From the NCBI GenBank assembly GCA_021780935.1, contig JAJXXT010000146.1:1-44010 (forward strand): a DNA stretch of 44,010 nt, read 5' to 3'. Source of the stretch: Pseudomonadota bacterium (GTDB lineage: Bacteria; Pseudomonadota; Alphaproteobacteria; Acetobacterales; Acetobacteraceae). This document shows positions 35,270 to 44,010 of this stretch, in pieces. Made by a program: the position numbers and the translations under genes. Every line of letters starts with the position of its first letter. The stretch's first letter is position 1. Below the pieces are notes generated by a model. That model had not been told where the DNA came from. It did not search any database and worked only from the letters and a program-made list of their open reading frames with translations.

Positions 35270-36007
35270 ATGAGGCATACCGAACGCGCCGGCATCCGCC
35301 TCGCCTGGACGCTTGATGCCGGGCGCGAGCCGACCATCGTTTTCCTCCCCGGCCTGCGCTCGGACATGGGCGGTGCGAAGGCGCTGGCGCTGCGCGGCGC
35401 TTCCGCCTCCTGGGGGCAGGCGATGCTGCGGCTCGACTATGGCGGCCATGGCACCTCCGGCGGTCGTTTCGAGGATGGATGCATCGGCGACTGGGCGGCG
35501 GACGCGCTCGCGATCATCGAGGCGGCGACCACCGGCCCCCTGGTCCTGGTCGGCTCGTCCATGGGCGGCTGGATCGGGCTGCTCCTGGCACGCCATCTCG
35601 GCCGGCGCGTCGCCGGTTTCGTCGCCATCGCCGCGGCGCCCGACTTCACCGAGACGATGATCCGCCCGGCCCTCACGCCGGCGCAGCGTCACGCGCTCGA
35701 GCGTGATGGTCGTTTCGAGATCGAAAATGCCTATGGCGACGTTCTGCCGATCACGCGCCGCCTGCTCGACGACGGGGCCGAAAACCTCGTGCTCGGCGCG
35801 CCGATCCCGCTCGCCTGCCCGGTGCGGCTGCTGCAGGGCCAGGCCGATGCCGACGTGCCCTGGCGGACCGCGCTGGATCTGGCCGAGCGCATCGAGGGCG
35901 CCGATGTGCGGGTGCTGCTGGTCAAGGACGGCGATCACCGCCTGTCGCGCCCGCAGGATCTGGCGCTGCTGGTGCAGGCCGTTGCATCGGTCCTGCCATC
36001 CGCCTAG
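35270..36007 (+). CDS. alpha/beta hydrolase
   Basis: A 245-residue serine hydrolase resembling ABHD10-type carboxylesterases. The nucleophile elbow is GSSMGGWIG (Ser near residue 98), after MLRLDYGGHGTSGG. The acid is probably Asp in LLQGQADADVPW and the base His in DGDHRLSRPQD. Oxyanion-hole residues lie in VFLPGLRSDMGG. Substrate unknown. It starts 7 bp after the CapA-like gene and is probably co-transcribed with it; ATG 35270 is preferred because the protein fold begins there. Confidence 0.88.
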   Translation: MRHTERAGIRLAWTLDAGREPTIVFLPGLRSDMGGAKALALRGASASWGQAMLRLDYGGHGTSGGRFEDGCIGDWAADALAIIEAATTGPLVLVGSSMGGWIGLLLARHLGRRVAGFVAIAAAPDFTETMIRPALTPAQRHALERDGRFEIENAYGDVLPITRRLLDDGAENLVLGAPIPLACPVRLLQGQADADVPWRTALDLAERIEGADVRVLLVKDGDHRLSRPQDLALLVQAVASVLPSA

Positions 36008-36045
36008 CGTTCCGGCGGCAATAATAAGAATTCGGGAGGACCCTG

Positions 36046-37623
36046 ATGCGCCGTCGCCAGTTCATCGGATCAGCCGTGGCCGCCACACTCGCTGCCCCAT
36101 CCATCGCGAACGCGGCGAAGGCGGTCACGCTGCGCTTCGTGCCGCAGGCGAACCTTACGCTGCTCGACCCCGTCTTCACCACCGCGACCGTCACCTCCAA
36201 CCACGGCTACTACGTCTTCGACACGCTCTATTCCGTGGGGCCCGACGGCGTCGCCAAGCCGCAGATGGCCGCGGGCCACGATGTTTCGGCCGATGGGCGC
36301 ACCTGGCACATCAAGCTGCGCGACGGGCTGCTGTTCCACGACGGCAGCAAGGTGCGCGCGGTGGACTGCATCGCCTCGGTCCGGCGCTGGTGCGTGAACG
36401 ACCCGTTCGGCCAGTTGCTCGCGGCGGCCGTCGACCAGTGGAACGCGCCCGATGACGCGACGATCGAACTGAAGCTCAAGCACCCGTTCGCGCTGGTGCC
36501 GGATGCGCTTGGCAAGGCGGATTCCTCGGTGCCCTTCATCATGCCCGCACGGCTGGCAGCGACGCCAGCCGACAAGCAGGTGACGGAGATGGTCGGCTCG
36601 GGTCCGTATAAATACATCGCCAGCGAATACGTCTCCGGCAGCCGCGTGGTCTACGAGAAGTTCGAGCGCTACAAGCCGCGCTCGGAGCCACCCGTCTGGG
36701 CGACGGGCGGCAAAGTCGCCTATTTCCCGCGCATCGAATGGCACGTCCTGCCGGATGCCGCGACCGCCGGTGCGGCGCTGCAAAGCGGTGAAATCGACTG
36801 GTGGGAGCAGCCGCTCGCCGACCTTCTGCCGCAGCTTGCGCGCGACCGGAACATCCACCTGCAACGCGACCAGCCCTGGGGCCGCATGTCCGAGCTGATC
36901 ATGAACCAGGTGCAGAAGCCGTTCGACAACGTCAAGGTGCGCCGCGCCGTCGAGATGGCGGTGCGCCAGCAGGACTATATGCGCGCGACCTTCGGCTCCG
37001 ATCCGTCGCTCTGGCGCGTGAGCCCGGACATCTACCCCTATGGCACGCCCTACTACTCGGAGCGCGACAAGGACCTGATGCGGGGCGATTTCGCGACGGC
37101 GGCGACAATGCTCAAGGCGTCCGGCTATAACGGCGAGAAGGTCGTCGTCATCAACCCGACCGACTTCCCCCAGATCAACCCGCTCGGCATCGTCACCGCG
37201 GACACGCTCAAGAAGATCGGCATGAACGTCGATTTGCAGGAGACGGATTGGGGCACCGTCGTGCAGCGGCGTTCCAGCCAGGCGCCGGTCGACAAGGGCG
37301 GCTGGAGCGTCTTCCACACCTTCAGCTCCGCCTATGTCCTGTCCTCCCCCGCGACGCACCCGCTGATCAACGGCCGCGGCACGCATGGCGGCTGGTTCGG
37401 CTGGTGGGACAACGCCGAGGCGCGCAAGCTGGTGGCGCAATGGCTCGCCGCGCCCGATGCCGGCGGGCGCAAGCAGGCCGTGCAGGATCTCGCCCATGTC
37501 GCGATGACCGATGTCGCCTGCGTGATGGTCGGCCAGTGGTATGGCAAGACGGCGTTCCGCCGCAGCATCACTGGCGTGTTGCAGGGCATGTCGCCCTATC
37601 CCTGGAACGTCCGCCCCGTCTGA
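36046..37623 (+). CDS. ABC transporter substrate-binding protein family 5, Tat-exported
   Basis: A 525-residue periplasmic binding protein of the peptide/nickel (SBP_bac_5) group. The N-terminus MRRRQFIGSAVAATLAAPSI has the twin-arginine motif RRRQFIG, so it is folded before export; cleavage probably follows ANA. Family blocks are DGRTWHIKLRDGLLFHDGSK, GSGPYKYIASEYVSG and FDNVKVRRAVEMAV. GGGAGGA lies 5 nt before ATG 36046. No permease or ATPase gene is adjacent, so it is an orphan that must use a transporter encoded elsewhere. Ligand (peptide, opine, glutathione or other) unknown. Confidence 0.9.
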   Translation: MRRRQFIGSAVAATLAAPSIANAAKAVTLRFVPQANLTLLDPVFTTATVTSNHGYYVFDTLYSVGPDGVAKPQMAAGHDVSADGRTWHIKLRDGLLFHDGSKVRAVDCIASVRRWCVNDPFGQLLAAAVDQWNAPDDATIELKLKHPFALVPDALGKADSSVPFIMPARLAATPADKQVTEMVGSGPYKYIASEYVSGSRVVYEKFERYKPRSEPPVWATGGKVAYFPRIEWHVLPDAATAGAALQSGEIDWWEQPLADLLPQLARDRNIHLQRDQPWGRMSELIMNQVQKPFDNVKVRRAVEMAVRQQDYMRATFGSDPSLWRVSPDIYPYGTPYYSERDKDLMRGDFATAATMLKASGYNGEKVVVINPTDFPQINPLGIVTADTLKKIGMNVDLQETDWGTVVQRRSSQAPVDKGGWSVFHTFSSAYVLSSPATHPLINGRGTHGGWFGWWDNAEARKLVAQWLAAPDAGGRKQAVQDLAHVAMTDVACVMVGQWYGKTAFRRSITGVLQGMSPYPWNVRPV

Positions 37624-37635
37624 GCGTTCGCCGTC

Positions 37636-38460
37636 CTAATCGCCCGTGATGGCATCGCGGGCGATCGCCGCCAGCCCCTCGCGATAGCTGGGATAGGTCC
37701 AGGCGATGCCCAGCGCCGCCTGCGTCGCGGCCGAGGAGATTCGCCGGCATTCCGCCCAGAAGCTGAGTGCCATCGGCGACATGGCACGCGCCGCCTCGGC
37801 GAACGGGAGCAACGGCGGCGGCGCGAGCCCGAGCAGCCGGGCTGCTTCCTCCACCACGACGCGCGGCTCGGCGGGCTCGTCGTCGGCGAGGTGCAGCACT
37901 CGCAGCCCCGCGGGCGGGCGGGCCAGCGCCGCCACCACCGCCTTCGCGATGTCGTCGCGGTGGATGCGCCCGAAGACATGGCCCGGCTTGTCCACGCGCC
38001 GCCCGCGCCCTGCGCGCAATTCCTCGATCGCCGAGCGCCCCGGCCCGTAGATGCCGGCGACGCGGCAGATATCCACGCCTGTCTCGGGCGCCAGTGCCGC
38101 CCACGCGCGCTCCACCGCCAGCCGCTGCACGGAGCGCGTCTGCATCGGCCGCGGCTCGCTCGCCTCGTCCACCCAGGCGCCGGCGCAGTCGCCATAGACG
38201 CCGGTGGTGGAGAGGTAGATCGCGTGCCGCAACGCCCCGCGCGCGATCGCTGGGCCGTGCGCCACCAGCACGGGGTCGGCACGGTTCTGCGGTGGCGCGG
38301 TCGCCACCAGCGCCTCGGCCGCGCGCGCATCGACGTCGTCGAAGCCTTCCATGTCCGGCGCCGGCGTGCGGCTCACCAGCCGCGAATCATGCCCCGCCGC
38401 AAGGGCCGCCGCGTGGATCGCGCGTCCGGTGTAGCCGGCGCCGAACACCAGCAGGCGCAT
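37636..38460 (-). CDS. NAD(P)-dependent oxidoreductase, atypical SDR
   Basis: A 274-residue Rossmann-fold protein. MRLLVFGAGYTGRAIHAAAL carries the dinucleotide-binding GxGxxG. AIYLSTTGVYGDCAGAWVDE and ICRVAGIYGPGRSA are typical of extended/atypical SDRs such as YeeZ. The usual YxxxK is not visible; the equivalent stretch reads SVQRLAVERAW, so catalysis may differ or be absent. The end of the gene faces the SBP gene with 12 bp between stops. It begins 2 bp after the GST stop and forms a two-gene unit with it. Confidence 0.82.
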   Translation of the reverse strand: MRLLVFGAGYTGRAIHAAALAAGHDSRLVSRTPAPDMEGFDDVDARAAEALVATAPPQNRADPVLVAHGPAIARGALRHAIYLSTTGVYGDCAGAWVDEASEPRPMQTRSVQRLAVERAWAALAPETGVDICRVAGIYGPGRSAIEELRAGRGRRVDKPGHVFGRIHRDDIAKAVVAALARPPAGLRVLHLADDEPAEPRVVVEEAARLLGLAPPPLLPFAEAARAMSPMALSFWAECRRISSAATQAALGIAWTYPSYREGLAAIARDAITGD

Positions 38461-38462
38461 CG

Positions 38463-39131
38463 TCAGAAATCGAGATCCGCGTAGTGCGCGGGCGGTGTGA
38501 ACCCCGGCACACGCTCGGCCAGCAGCGGACGGAAAGAGGGGCGGGACTTGATCCGCGCATACCACTCCCGTGCCGAGGCATATTTCGCCCAGTCGATCTC
38601 GCCCATGAAATCCAGCACCGAGACATGCGCCGCGGCCGCGAAATCCGCGAGCGAAATACCCGGCCCCGCGAGCCAGCGCCGCTGCTCCGCCATCCAGCCC
38701 AGATGCTCCATGTGCGCGCGCAGATTGGCATAGCCCGCGCGCAGCGCCGCCGCATCCGGTTGGCCGATGCCGGAGATCCGCTTGTAGTATTTCTCGCCGT
38801 TGAGGTTGCGCGTCACCGCGCCGTCGAAGATCTCGTCGAACCACGCGACCAGGCGCCGCACCTCCACGCGCTCGCCGAGCGTGGTACCGAGCAGCGGCGT
38901 GTCGGGATACGCCTCCTCCAGGTATTCCATGATCACGCCCGAGCCCGGGATCGCCAGCCCGTTATCCTCCACCAGCGCCGGTACGGTGCCGGCCGGGTTG
39001 ATCGCCAGATACTCGTCGCGCCGCTCCCACACACGCTCCTGGCGCAGCTCGAAGGGCAGACGCTTCTCGGCCAGCACCAGGCGGATTTTGCGGCAATAGG
39101 GCGAAAGCGGCAGATGGTAGAGGATTCGCAT
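38463..39131 (-). CDS. glutathione S-transferase family protein
   Basis: A 222-residue GST. The thioredoxin-like N domain has [20 protein letters not shown] with Ser/Cys near residue 9-12 as the likely glutathione-activating position, and [20 protein letters not shown], which binds gamma-glutamyl. The helical C domain contains [20 protein letters not shown], the N-capping box. Substrate is unknown. It is upstream of the SDR-like gene, 2 bp apart, and divergent from tkt across 214 bp. Confidence 0.9.
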   Translation of the reverse strand: MRILYHLPLSPYCRKIRLVLAEKRLPFELRQERVWERRDEYLAINPAGTVPALVEDNGLAIPGSGVIMEYLEEAYPDTPLLGTTLGERVEVRRLVAWFDEIFDGAVTRNLNGEKYYKRISGIGQPDAAALRAGYANLRAHMEHLGWMAEQRRWLAGPGISLADFAAAAHVSVLDFMGEIDWAKYASAREWYARIKSRPSFRPLLAERVPGFTPPAHYADLDF

Positions 39132-39228
39132 CGCCGCGCTTATGGCATCGGCTCCACCGCGCCGGAAGCGGCCAATGCGCGATCGGCCACAATGCTGCCA
39201 TCCGCCCCTGGTCTTGCGTCCGCCGTTC

Positions 39229-39267
39229 CTTGCCCCATCGGTCTTGCCCCACCGGTCTTGCCCTGGG
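39229..39267. repeat. 14-bp tandem repeat upstream of tkt
   Basis: Two adjoining 14-bp units, cttgccccaycggt, at 39229-39242 and 39243-39256 differ at one base and are followed by a partial third at 39257-39267. They lie in the noncoding gap between the GST gene and tkt. Whether this is functional or slippage is not clear. Confidence 0.6.
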
Positions 39268-39281
39268 GACGAGCCGCCTCT

Positions 39282-39310
39282 ACCAACCCGTGGGTTTTAC
39301 GACCAACCCG
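39282..39310. promoter_or_regulatory. possible operator before tkt
   Basis: A palindrome aaccc-gt-gggtt (39285-39296) overlaps the direct repeat accaacccg, which occurs at 39282-39290 and again 20 bp later at 39302-39310, two helical turns. It lies about 36-64 bp before the tkt ATG. The spacing suggests regulator binding on one face of DNA, but no matching regulator gene is adjacent. Confidence 0.35.
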
Positions 39311-39345
39311 CTCCGGACCCGCCCACCTCGCCGCGAAGGGACGTC

Positions 39346-41382
39346 ATGGCCAGCCTCGCCGATAACACGATCAACAACCCGGCCCAGGCCATTCAGGCGG
39401 CGATTCTCGCCCGCCCCGCGACCCCGGAGCGCCACCTCGCGGACGCGATCCGCGCGCTGGCCATCGACGCGGTGGAGGCAGCGAATTCCGGCCATCCCGG
39501 CATGCCGATGGGCATGGCGGACGCCGCGACCGTGCTGTGGTCGCGCTTCCTCAAATTCGATGCCGCGGACCCAAGCTGGCCGGACCGCGACCGCTTCGTC
39601 CTGTCCGCTGGCCATGGCTCGATGCTGCTCTACGCGCTGCTGCACCTCACCGGCCATGCCGGCATGGACGCGGACGTGCTGCGCCGCTTCCGCCAGCTGC
39701 ATTCCACCGCCGCCGGCCACCCGGAGTTCGGTGAACATCCGGCGATCGAGACCACCACCGGCCCGCTCGGCCAGGGCTTGGCGACCGCCGTCGGCATGGC
39801 GCTCGCGGAACGCATGCTGGCGGCCCGCTTCGGCCGCAGCCTGGTCGATCACCGCACCTGGGTCATCGCCGGCGACGGCGACCTGATGGAGGGGATCAGC
39901 CACGAGGCGATCGCCATTGCCGGGCATCTGCGCCTCGCCCGCCTCGCCGTGCTGTGGGACGATAACGGCATTTCCATCGATGGCAGCACCGACCTCGCGA
40001 ACACCGAGGACACGCTGCGCCGCTTTTCCGCCGCCGGATGGGCGACGCGGCGCGTCGACGGGCACGACCCCGCCGCCGTCGCCGCCGCGCTGTCCTACGC
40101 GCAGCGCTCGCGCAAGCCGACGCTGATTGCCTGCCGCACCGTCATCGGCTTCGGCGCGCCGACCAAGGCCGGCACGGCCGCCAGCCATGGCTCGGCGCTG
40201 GGCGCGCAGGAGGCGGGCCTGGCGAAACAGGCGCTGGGCTGGAACCATCCGCCCTTCGAGGTGCCGGAGGACATCGCCGAGGCCTGGCGCCAGCGCGGCA
40301 TGCGCGGCGCGCCGGCTCGTCGCGCCTGGCTCAAGCGACTCGCCAACCACCCGCAGCGTGCCGAGTTCGAGCGTGTCGTGGCCGGCCGCCTGCCCGAGGC
40401 CGCGTATGAGGCGCTGGCCGGCCTGCGCGCCGAGTTCGCGACCGCCAAGCCGAAGCTCGCCTCCCGCCAGGCGAGCCAAAAGGTGCTCGAGGCGCTGGTC
40501 CCCGCGGTGCCGGAACTGGCCGGCGGCTCCGCCGACCTCACCGGCTCCAACCTCACGCTGGTCAAGGGCATGGGGATCGTGAAGCCCGGCGACTACGCCG
40601 GCCGCTACATTCACTGGGGCGTGCGCGAGCACGGCATGGCGGCGGCGATGAACGGCATGGCGCTGCATGGCGGCCTCATCCCCTATGGCGGCACGTTCTT
40701 CGTCTTCACCGACTACATGCGCCCGGCGCTGCGCCTCGCGGCCCTGATGCGCCAGCGCGCCATCCACGTGCTGACGCATGATTCCATCGGCCTCGGCGAG
40801 GACGGGCCGACGCATCAGCCGATCGAGCACCTCGCCTCGCTGCGGGCGATGCCCAACATGTTCGTCTTCCGCCCCGCCGACGCGGTGGAGACCGCCGAGT
40901 GCTGGGAGCTGGCGCTACGCCGCGCCGACGGCCCCTCGGCCCTGGTGCTGAGCCGCCAGTCGCTGCCGCCGCTGCGCACCGACTGCGCCGAGAACCGCAG
41001 CGCCCGCGGTGGCTATGTGCTGGCCGACGCCGCTGCCCGTGCCGCGACCCTCGTCGCAACCGGCAGCGAGGTGACGATCGCGCTTGCCGCCCGCGCCGCG
41101 CTGGCGGCTGAGGGCATCGACGTCGCCGTGGTCTCGCTGCCCTGCTGGGAGCTGTTCTTCGCCCAGGACCCGGCCTGGCGCGACAACGTGCTCGGCAGCG
41201 CGCCGCGCCTGGGCATCGAGGCGGCGAGCAGCTTCGGCTGGGAGCGTGTGCTGGGCAGCGACGGCGTGTTCCTCGGCCTCGACCGGTTCGGCGCCTCCGC
41301 CCCCTTTGAACAGCTCTACCGCCATTTCGGCCTGACCGCGGAGGCGCTGGCCGCCGCCGTCCGCCGCCGGCTTGGCGCCTGA
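39346..41382 (+). CDS. tkt: transketolase
   Basis: A 678-residue thiamine diphosphate enzyme that moves two-carbon units in the pentose phosphate pathway. The N-terminal [20 protein letters not shown] and the TPP motif [16 protein letters not shown] (GDG...N completed by DDNGISIDG) are clear. The pyrimidine domain has [20 protein letters not shown], and the C-terminal domain ends with [19 protein letters not shown] lies 5 nt before ATG 39346. It heads a co-directional tkt-gap-pgk group, 133 bp upstream of gap. Lengths and motifs are normal; no phosphoribulokinase or RuBisCO gene is beside it. Confidence 0.96.
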   Translation: MASLADNTINNPAQAIQAAILARPATPERHLADAIRALAIDAVEAANSGHPGMPMGMADAATVLWSRFLKFDAADPSWPDRDRFVLSAGHGSMLLYALLHLTGHAGMDADVLRRFRQLHSTAAGHPEFGEHPAIETTTGPLGQGLATAVGMALAERMLAARFGRSLVDHRTWVIAGDGDLMEGISHEAIAIAGHLRLARLAVLWDDNGISIDGSTDLANTEDTLRRFSAAGWATRRVDGHDPAAVAAALSYAQRSRKPTLIACRTVIGFGAPTKAGTAASHGSALGAQEAGLAKQALGWNHPPFEVPEDIAEAWRQRGMRGAPARRAWLKRLANHPQRAEFERVVAGRLPEAAYEALAGLRAEFATAKPKLASRQASQKVLEALVPAVPELAGGSADLTGSNLTLVKGMGIVKPGDYAGRYIHWGVREHGMAAAMNGMALHGGLIPYGGTFFVFTDYMRPALRLAALMRQRAIHVLTHDSIGLGEDGPTHQPIEHLASLRAMPNMFVFRPADAVETAECWELALRRADGPSALVLSRQSLPPLRTDCAENRSARGGYVLADAAARAATLVATGSEVTIALAARAALAAEGIDVAVVSLPCWELFFAQDPAWRDNVLGSAPRLGIEAASSFGWERVLGSDGVFLGLDRFGASAPFEQLYRHFGLTAEALAAAVRRRLGA

Positions 41383-41459
41383 CACCCCCCCCGCAACGGC
41401 CCCGCGCAACGGGCAATCCTCCCTTGACGAGAGATGACGCGCGAGGGCGGAACGAACCG

Positions 41460-41467
41460 GCTAGAAC
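41460..41467 (+). promoter_or_regulatory. candidate -10 box for gap
   Basis: gctagaac matches the alphaproteobacterial -10 consensus and is identical to the leuA leader -10. It lies 48 bp before the gap ATG. No -35 is found at the expected 10-14 bp distance; a ttgacga at 41424 is too far upstream. It suggests that gap-pgk has its own promoter apart from tkt. Confidence 0.35.
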
Positions 41468-41515
41468 CCGCCCGCCCATCCGCGTGCCACCAACGAAGCT
41501 GAGGAAAACCACGCT

Positions 41516-42529
41516 ATGACCGTCAGGATCGCCATCAACGGCTTCGGCCGCATCGGCCGCCTCGTGCTGCGTGCCATCATCGAGAGCGGCCGCACCGACG
41601 TCGTGCCGGTCGCCATCAACGATCTCGGCTCGGTCGAGACCAACGCCCATCTGCTGCGCTACGACAGCGTGCATGGCCGCTTCCCCGCCGAGGTCGAGGT
41701 GCACGGCAGCAGCCTCCTCATCCGCCAGGGCGGGCGCAGCTGGGGCCCGATCGCGGTCAGCGCCGAGCGCGACCCCGCGAAGGTGCCGTTCGCCGGCGTC
41801 GATGTCGCGATGGAATGCACCGGCATCTTCACCAAGCGTGAGCAGGCCGCCCAGCTCATCACCGCTGGCGCCCGCCGCGTGCTGGTCTCGGCCCCCGCCG
41901 ACGGCGTCGATGCGACCATCGTCTACGGCGTCAACCACGATGTGCTGACGCCGGCGATGACCATCGTCTCCAACGCCTCCTGCACCACCAACTGCCTCGC
42001 CCCGGTGGCGCAGGTGCTGCACGAGAGCTTCGGCATCGCCCGCGGCTATATGGTGACGATCCACGCCTATACCGGCGACCAGAACCTCCAGGATTCGCTG
42101 CATCGCGACCTGCACCGCGCCCGCGCGGCCGCCGTCTCGATGATTCCGACCTCGACCGGTGCGGCCCGCGCCGTCGGCCTGGTGCTGCCGGCGCTGAAGG
42201 GCAAGCTCGACGGCACGGCGATCCGCGTGCCCACGCCCAACGTCTCGCTGGTCTCGCTCGACGCGGTGCTGGAGAAGCCGGCGACGAAGGAGGCGATCAA
42301 CGCCGCGATGCAGCAGGCCGCGGAGGGCCGGCTCAAGGGCATCCTCGGCTACAACACGGCACCGCTGGTCTCCACCGACTTCAACCACGCACCGCAGAGC
42401 AGCACCTTCGACGCCACCCAGACCGCGGTGGTGGACGGCGCGCTGGCCCGCGTGCTCGCCTGGTACGACAACGAGTGGGGCTTCTCGAACCGCATGAGCG
42501 ACACCGCCGCCCTGCTCGGCAAGCTCTGA
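41516..42529 (+). CDS. gap: glyceraldehyde-3-phosphate dehydrogenase, type I
   Basis: A 337-residue phosphorylating [19 protein letters not shown] is the NAD motif. [12 protein letters not shown] holds the catalytic Cys near residue 154 with its relay His in [23 protein letters not shown] binds phosphate, and [12 protein letters not shown] closes the nicotinamide site. An Asp in VAINDLG near residue 34 suggests NAD preference. It is 2 bp upstream of pgk, so the two consecutive glycolytic/gluconeogenic steps are co-translated. Confidence 0.97.
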   Translation: MTVRIAINGFGRIGRLVLRAIIESGRTDVVPVAINDLGSVETNAHLLRYDSVHGRFPAEVEVHGSSLLIRQGGRSWGPIAVSAERDPAKVPFAGVDVAMECTGIFTKREQAAQLITAGARRVLVSAPADGVDATIVYGVNHDVLTPAMTIVSNASCTTNCLAPVAQVLHESFGIARGYMVTIHAYTGDQNLQDSLHRDLHRARAAAVSMIPTSTGAARAVGLVLPALKGKLDGTAIRVPTPNVSLVSLDAVLEKPATKEAINAAMQQAAEGRLKGILGYNTAPLVSTDFNHAPQSSTFDATQTAVVDGALARVLAWYDNEWGFSNRMSDTAALLGKL

Positions 42530-42531
42530 GC

Positions 42532-43707
42532 ATGCTGCGCACGCTCGATGCCGTCGCCGTCGCCGGGCGGCGCGTGCTGCTGCGCGCCGACCTCAACGTG
42601 CCGACCCGGGACGGCGCGATCACCGACCCCTCGCGGCTCGATGCGGTGCTTCCGACCATCCTGGAGCTGGCGGGGAAGGGCGCGCGCGTCATCGTCACGA
42701 GCCATTTCGACCGGCCGAAGGGCAGGGTGGTTCCCGCGATGTCGCTCGCCCCGATCGCGGCGGCGATGGTACCCGCTCTCGCCAACCCCGTTGCCTTCGC
42801 CCCCGATTGCGTGGGCGAGGCGGCGGCGTCCGCCGTCGCGGCGCTCGCGCCCGGCGGCGTGCTGGTGCTGGAGAACACGCGGTTTCACGCCGGTGAGGAG
42901 GCGAACGATCCTGCGTTCGCGAAGGCACTCGCCGCCAACGCCGACCTGTTCGTCAACGACGCCTTCTCCGCCGCCCACCGCGCACATGCGAGCACTGAGG
43001 GGGTGGCGCATCTTCTGCCCTCCTGCGCCGGGCGGCTGATGCAGGCCGAGATCGAAGCCCTGACCCGGGCCCTTGAGCACCCCGAGCGGCCGGTCGCGGC
43101 CATCATCGGCGGCGCCAAGGTCTCCACCAAGCTGGAGCTGCTCGCCAACCTCGTCGCCCGCGTGGATGCGCTGGTGATCGGCGGTGCGATGGCCAACACG
43201 TTTCTCGCGGCGGCGGGCCGGCCGGTCGGGCGGTCGTTGCAGGAGCCCGATCTGCACACCACGGCCCGCGCGATCCTGGCCAGCGCCGCGACGCGCGGTT
43301 GCGCGGTGCTGCTGCCGGTCGATGCGGTGGTTGCCACCGAGTTCCGCGCCAACCCGCCCACCCGCGTGGTCGGTATCGACTCGGTGCCGGAGGAGGCGAT
43401 GATCCTCGATATCGGCCCGGCCAGCGTCGCGGCGCTGATCGCCTCACTCGCCGGCTGGAAGACCGTGTTGTGGAACGGCCCGCTCGGCGCCTTCGAGACA
43501 CCGCCCTTCGATGCCGGTACGACCGCGCTGGCCCGGGCCGTTGCTGCCGCACCGGTGCTAAGCGTCGCCGGCGGTGGGGACACCGTCGCGGCGCTGAAAC
43601 ACGCGAGCGTGGCGGAAAAGTTCGGCTATGTCTCGCTCGCCGGCGGCGCGTTTCTGGAGTGGCTGGAGGGCAAGACGCTGCCGGGCGTCGCGGCGCTGAC
43701 CGACTGA
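42532..43707 (+). CDS. pgk: phosphoglycerate kinase
   Basis: A 391-residue kinase interconverting 1,3-bisphosphoglycerate and 3-phosphoglycerate with ATP. The substrate loop [15 protein letters not shown] near residue 15 and TSHFDRPKG are intact (the family usually has SHLGRPKG). [14 protein letters not shown] and [15 protein letters not shown] are typical; the nucleotide domain has [25 protein letters not shown] and [11 protein letters not shown]. The start ATG 42532 is 2 bp after the gap stop. Confidence 0.96.
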   Translation: MLRTLDAVAVAGRRVLLRADLNVPTRDGAITDPSRLDAVLPTILELAGKGARVIVTSHFDRPKGRVVPAMSLAPIAAAMVPALANPVAFAPDCVGEAAASAVAALAPGGVLVLENTRFHAGEEANDPAFAKALAANADLFVNDAFSAAHRAHASTEGVAHLLPSCAGRLMQAEIEALTRALEHPERPVAAIIGGAKVSTKLELLANLVARVDALVIGGAMANTFLAAAGRPVGRSLQEPDLHTTARAILASAATRGCAVLLPVDAVVATEFRANPPTRVVGIDSVPEEAMILDIGPASVAALIASLAGWKTVLWNGPLGAFETPPFDAGTTALARAVAAAPVLSVAGGGDTVAALKHASVAEKFGYVSLAGGAFLEWLEGKTLPGVAALTD

Positions 43708-43724
43708 GGCGCGCCGGCCGCGCC
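43708..43724 (+). terminator. hairpin directly after pgk
   Basis: Stem ggcgcg (43708-43713) with cgcgcc (43719-43724), loop of 5 nt, begins at the base after the pgk stop. No T tract follows, so it is a weak candidate terminator or mRNA 3'-end stabiliser. Confidence 0.35.
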
Positions 43725-43805
43725 GACGATGGTTAACCGAATCTTTCTCGACAAAGATGGATCCAGCGTGCCAACTCGGTTCTCCGTTCACGAATCGGAA
43801 ACCCC

Positions 43806-44010
43806 GTGCGTCGCAGACTGCCCCTCATGCTCTCGCCGGTTTCACTCGCGGCCTTCTCGACGTCGGCCGTGGCACCGCTCTCCGCGCCCGGTGCCGCGTC
43901 GACGGGCCCGGTCGCACGCCCCTTCGCCGACCCGCCACGCCAGCCCGCACCCGCCCCGCCGCTGCCCTCCGGCTCCGGCCCCACCCCGCCGCGCGGCTCG
44001 CTGCTCGACC
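43806..44010 (+). CDS. exported Pro/Ala-rich protein, 5' part only
   Basis: An open frame from GTG 43806 runs past the window end (68 codons seen). MRRRLPLMLSPVSLAAFSTS with an AVA site near residue 23 resembles a Sec signal peptide; after it comes a low-complexity stretch rich in Pro and Ala (PPRQPAPAPPLPSGSGP). This layout is common in secreted or periplasmic envelope proteins, including peptidoglycan hydrolases, but no domain is yet reached, so no function is given. Another frame beginning ATG 43730 is also open and cannot be fully excluded. Confidence 0.4.
   Translation, partial: MRRRLPLMLSPVSLAAFSTSAVAPLSAPGAASTGPVARPFADPPRQPAPAPPLPSGSGPTPPRGSLLD

Noticed and set aside
41424..41467. ttgacga paired with gctagaac as a gap promoter
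   Set aside because: About 30 bp separate the two elements, well beyond the spacing of housekeeping promoters; only the -10 is kept as a weak candidate.
39346..43707. A Calvin cycle operon
   Set aside because: tkt, gap and pgk fit, but no RuBisCO, phosphoribulokinase or cbbR is present; a general sugar-phosphate cluster explains the genes.
43730..43760. CtrA-like half-site (ttaacc) before the last gene
   Set aside because: Only one half of the TTAA-N7-TTAA site matches; the second half reads tttc. Not enough for a regulatory claim.
43730..44010. Alternative open frame from ATG 43730 with a CxxxCxxC cluster
   Set aside because: After about 40 codons it becomes Arg/Pro-rich shadow-like sequence, while the GTG 43806 frame shows a signal-peptide pattern. 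Left as an alternative only.
1..44010. CRISPR arrays, prophage or insertion sequences
   Set aside because: No regularly spaced repeats, transposase, integrase or phage structural genes were found on either strand.

Overview
The window is about 44 kb of GC-rich, densely coding DNA with frequent GTG starts and many 1-4 nt stop/start overlaps. Gene content points to an alphaproteobacterium, most likely Rhodospirillales/Acetobacteraceae. Supporting signs are coq7-type ubiquinone synthesis, the ffh-rpsP-rimM-trmD-rplS-leuCDB order, an NadQ/NrtR-like regulator before nadA, and a Caulobacter-type -10 box. The taxon is inferred, not proven. I see no CRISPR array, integrase or insertion sequence; this is chromosomal housekeeping DNA with small accessory modules between.

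Layout. 1-628: a 5'-truncated beta-keto acid cleavage enzyme (BKACE) gene behind short repeats. 601-5089: HNH protein, gluQ, a MoaD-like protein ending in Gly-Gly, a six-Asp-box beta-propeller, a divergent MarR regulator with a palindromic operator, and a 2-hydroxyacid dehydrogenase. 5131-6947: leuA preceded by a promoter, a probably leaderless Leu-rich leader peptide and alternative RNA hairpins. 7070-10150 (-): YtcJ-like amidohydrolase, COG0523 GTPase and coq7. 10236-12699 (+): tcuAB. 12685-17208 (-): a complete branched-chain-type ABC transporter (livKHMGF). 17293-18611 (-): glycosyltransferase and tRNA-Arg(ACG). 18666-25331 (-): ffh, rpsP, rimM, trmD, rplS, a palindromic repeat, then leuC, leuD, leuB. 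25524-28669 (-): DUF4337 protein, infC (apparently AUA-started) and thrS. 28710-30819 (-): two glycosyltransferases. 30878-33903 (-): NadQ/NrtR-like regulator, nadA and nadC with a multi-part operator. 33949-37623 (+): CapA-like protein, alpha/beta hydrolase, Tat-exported solute-binding protein. 37636-39131 (-): SDR-like oxidoreductase and GST. 39346-43707 (+): tkt, gap, pgk. From 43806: start of an exported Pro/Ala-rich protein cut by the window end.

How the genes work together. leuA plus leuCDB supply the whole leucine branch from two loci; only leuA shows an attenuator. nadA and nadC give two of the three steps of de novo NAD synthesis; nadB is not beside them. tkt-gap-pgk is a sugar-phosphate/lower-glycolysis cluster. 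The ffh-rplS block is ribosome and signal-recognition machinery. The less understood parts are the beta-propeller/MoaD/MarR module, the amidohydrolase translationally coupled to a metal-handling GTPase, and tcuAB without its usual transporter and regulator.

No single striking new defence or mobile system is visible. The most informative finds are regulatory: the leuA leader, the infC start, the nadA operator and the MarR operator.
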